From Sphingomonadaceae bacterium (GTDB lineage Bacteria > Pseudomonadota > Alphaproteobacteria > Sphingomonadales > Sphingomonadaceae), in NCBI GenBank assembly GCA_947451875.1, contig CANGBE010000087.1, positions 1 to 6,673 of the forward strand: a DNA stretch of 6,673 nt. Reading direction: 5' to 3'. The number at the start of each line of letters is the position of its first letter. Within the stretch, counting starts at the first letter, position 1. The translations under genes were made by a program, and so were the position numbers. Below the pieces are notes generated by a model, which searched no databases, was not told the DNA's origin, and worked only from the letters and a program-made list of their open reading frames with translations. Of this stretch, positions 5,897 to 6,673 are shown in pieces.

Positions 5897-6673
5897 ATGG
5901 CGCCGCCGAACAACCGGCGCACCGGCTTTTCCAAACGGGCGCAGTACAATGTTTTTTACGCCTACCTTGCCGGCTTTGTCGGCGTGGTGCTTGGCGTCGC
6001 GCTTTTGCTTACATCACTTTCGGATCACTTGTCCTTTTCCGGGCTCCGCGGCATCGCTTCTGATGCGGTAGCGCCCGTTGGCCGCGCCGCTGCAGCTGGT
6101 CGGAGCGAAAGCAGCAGTGTGTTCTCTGCTATAGGCGGCTTCTTTACGTCCGGAGCACGAAATGCCCGTTTACAAAAAGAGGCTGAGTTCGCGCGTGTAA
6201 AGCTGGCCGAAGCCGAGGATATGCGCGCAGAGAATGCTCGTCTGAAAGCCCTGATGGGGCTTCCCGCAGGTGATGCCCAGCCGGTTGCGCGGGCGCGTCT
6301 GATTTCCTCCACACCGGCTAGCACGCGGCGGTTTGCAACGCTTTCGGTTGGGCGTAGTTCGGGCGTTGATGTCGGTATGCCGGTACGTTCGCCTCTCGGC
6401 CTTGTCGGGCGCGTGCTCGAGGTAGCATCAAACAGCGCAAGAATCCTGCTGATCACCGATAGTGAATCGATGGTTCCGGTAAGGCGCGCTGATGGTGTCG
6501 ATGCCTTTGCCCAAGGCAACGGTGATGGACGGCTGCATCTGCGGCTGATCAACCTTGGGCCCAATCCGCTGCGGCCCGGTGACGTTATGGTTACTTCTGG
6601 TTCCGGCGGCCTCTACCGCCCAGGCATCGCCGTAGCGGTGGTCACCGAGCTTACCCGCGACGGTGCTTTTGCC
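5897..6673 (+). CDS. mreC: Rod-shape determining protein MreC (C-terminus cut by right edge)
   Basis: MreC is a bitopic inner-membrane protein that links cytoplasmic MreB filaments to the periplasmic wall-synthesis enzymes, especially the PBP2 transpeptidase with RodA. The first 259 codons are present and the frame is still open at the edge; the family is usually somewhat longer. A short basic cytoplasmic N-terminus (RR at 7-8, K13, R14) precedes one membrane segment at about 19-40. A helical coiled-coil-like stretch follows at about 86-120 (ARLQKEAEF and AENARLKALMGL, the latter a family hallmark just before the beta domain). The beta-rich periplasmic domain begins near 125 and includes SVGRSSGVDVGMPV, GLVGRVLEV and LLITDSESMVPV, then the PGDVMVTSGSGGLYRPGIAVA segment expected of MreC. 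It follows mreB on the same strand and starts at an ATG with a very strong ribosome binding site. mreD and the PBP2/rodA genes would be expected downstream. Confidence 0.95.
   Translation, partial: MAPPNNRRTGFSKRAQYNVFYAYLAGFVGVVLGVALLLTSLSDHLSFSGLRGIASDAVAPVGRAAAAGRSESSSVFSAIGGFFTSGARNARLQKEAEFARVKLAEAEDMRAENARLKALMGLPAGDAQPVARARLISSTPASTRRFATLSVGRSSGVDVGMPVRSPLGLVGRVLEVASNSARILLITDSESMVPVRRADGVDAFAQGNGDGRLHLRLINLGPNPLRPGDVMVTSGSGGLYRPGIAVAVVTELTRDGAFA

Noticed and set aside
6025..6564. A 179-codon minus-strand frame opposite mreC
   Set aside because: It is Ser/Arg/Ala-rich and antisense to the MreC coiled-coil and beta domain; a shadow of the real gene.
1..6673. Mobile element, CRISPR array, toxin-antitoxin, phage or defence system
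   Set aside because: No transposase or integrase motifs, direct-repeat arrays, terminal inverted repeats or unexplained small gene pairs were seen. Every stretch over 200 bases is covered by a conserved gene.

Overview
This window looks like ordinary chromosome of an alphaproteobacterium, most likely from the Sphingomonadales. The base composition is moderately GC-rich. MreB has the N-terminus and ATPase core typical of that class. MutL carries its own endonuclease motif, as expected where MutH is absent. The DUF1214-like protein beside acyl-CoA genes is a common sphingomonad pairing. The order-level placement is inference from recalled family resemblance; no search was run.

Left part (1-1357, minus strand): a two-gene acyl-CoA operon. 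An acuI/YhdH-type NADPH-dependent acrylyl-CoA reductase (371-1357) is followed after 22 bp by the N-terminal 116 codons of an AMP-forming acyl-CoA synthetase/ligase, which runs off the left edge. Together they could activate a carboxylic acid to its CoA thioester and reduce an unsaturated acyl-CoA, but the substrate cannot be read from the sequence.

Middle (1358-2785, plus strand): a 195-bp divergent intergenic region, then a DUF1214-like protein of unknown function (1553-2785) that appears to use a TTG start. It converges with mutL, with only 13 bp between the two stop codons.

Right part (2799-6673): a housekeeping block. mutL (minus, complete, 597 aa) is divergent from mreB (plus, complete, 348 aa) across a 186-bp intergenic region. 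mreB is followed after 71 bp by mreC, which has a strong ribosome binding site and is cut by the right edge after 259 codons. MreB filaments and the membrane-anchored MreC work together in the elongasome that directs lateral cell-wall synthesis; mreD, a PBP2 gene and rodA would be expected beyond the edge.

No RNA gene, mobile element, CRISPR array, phage or defence gene, or substantial repeat was seen, and no stretch over 300 bases lacks a gene. I found no convincing new biological system. The points most worth a second look are the DUF1214-like protein, with its unusual start and acyl-CoA neighbours, and the uncertain substrate of the left-hand operon.
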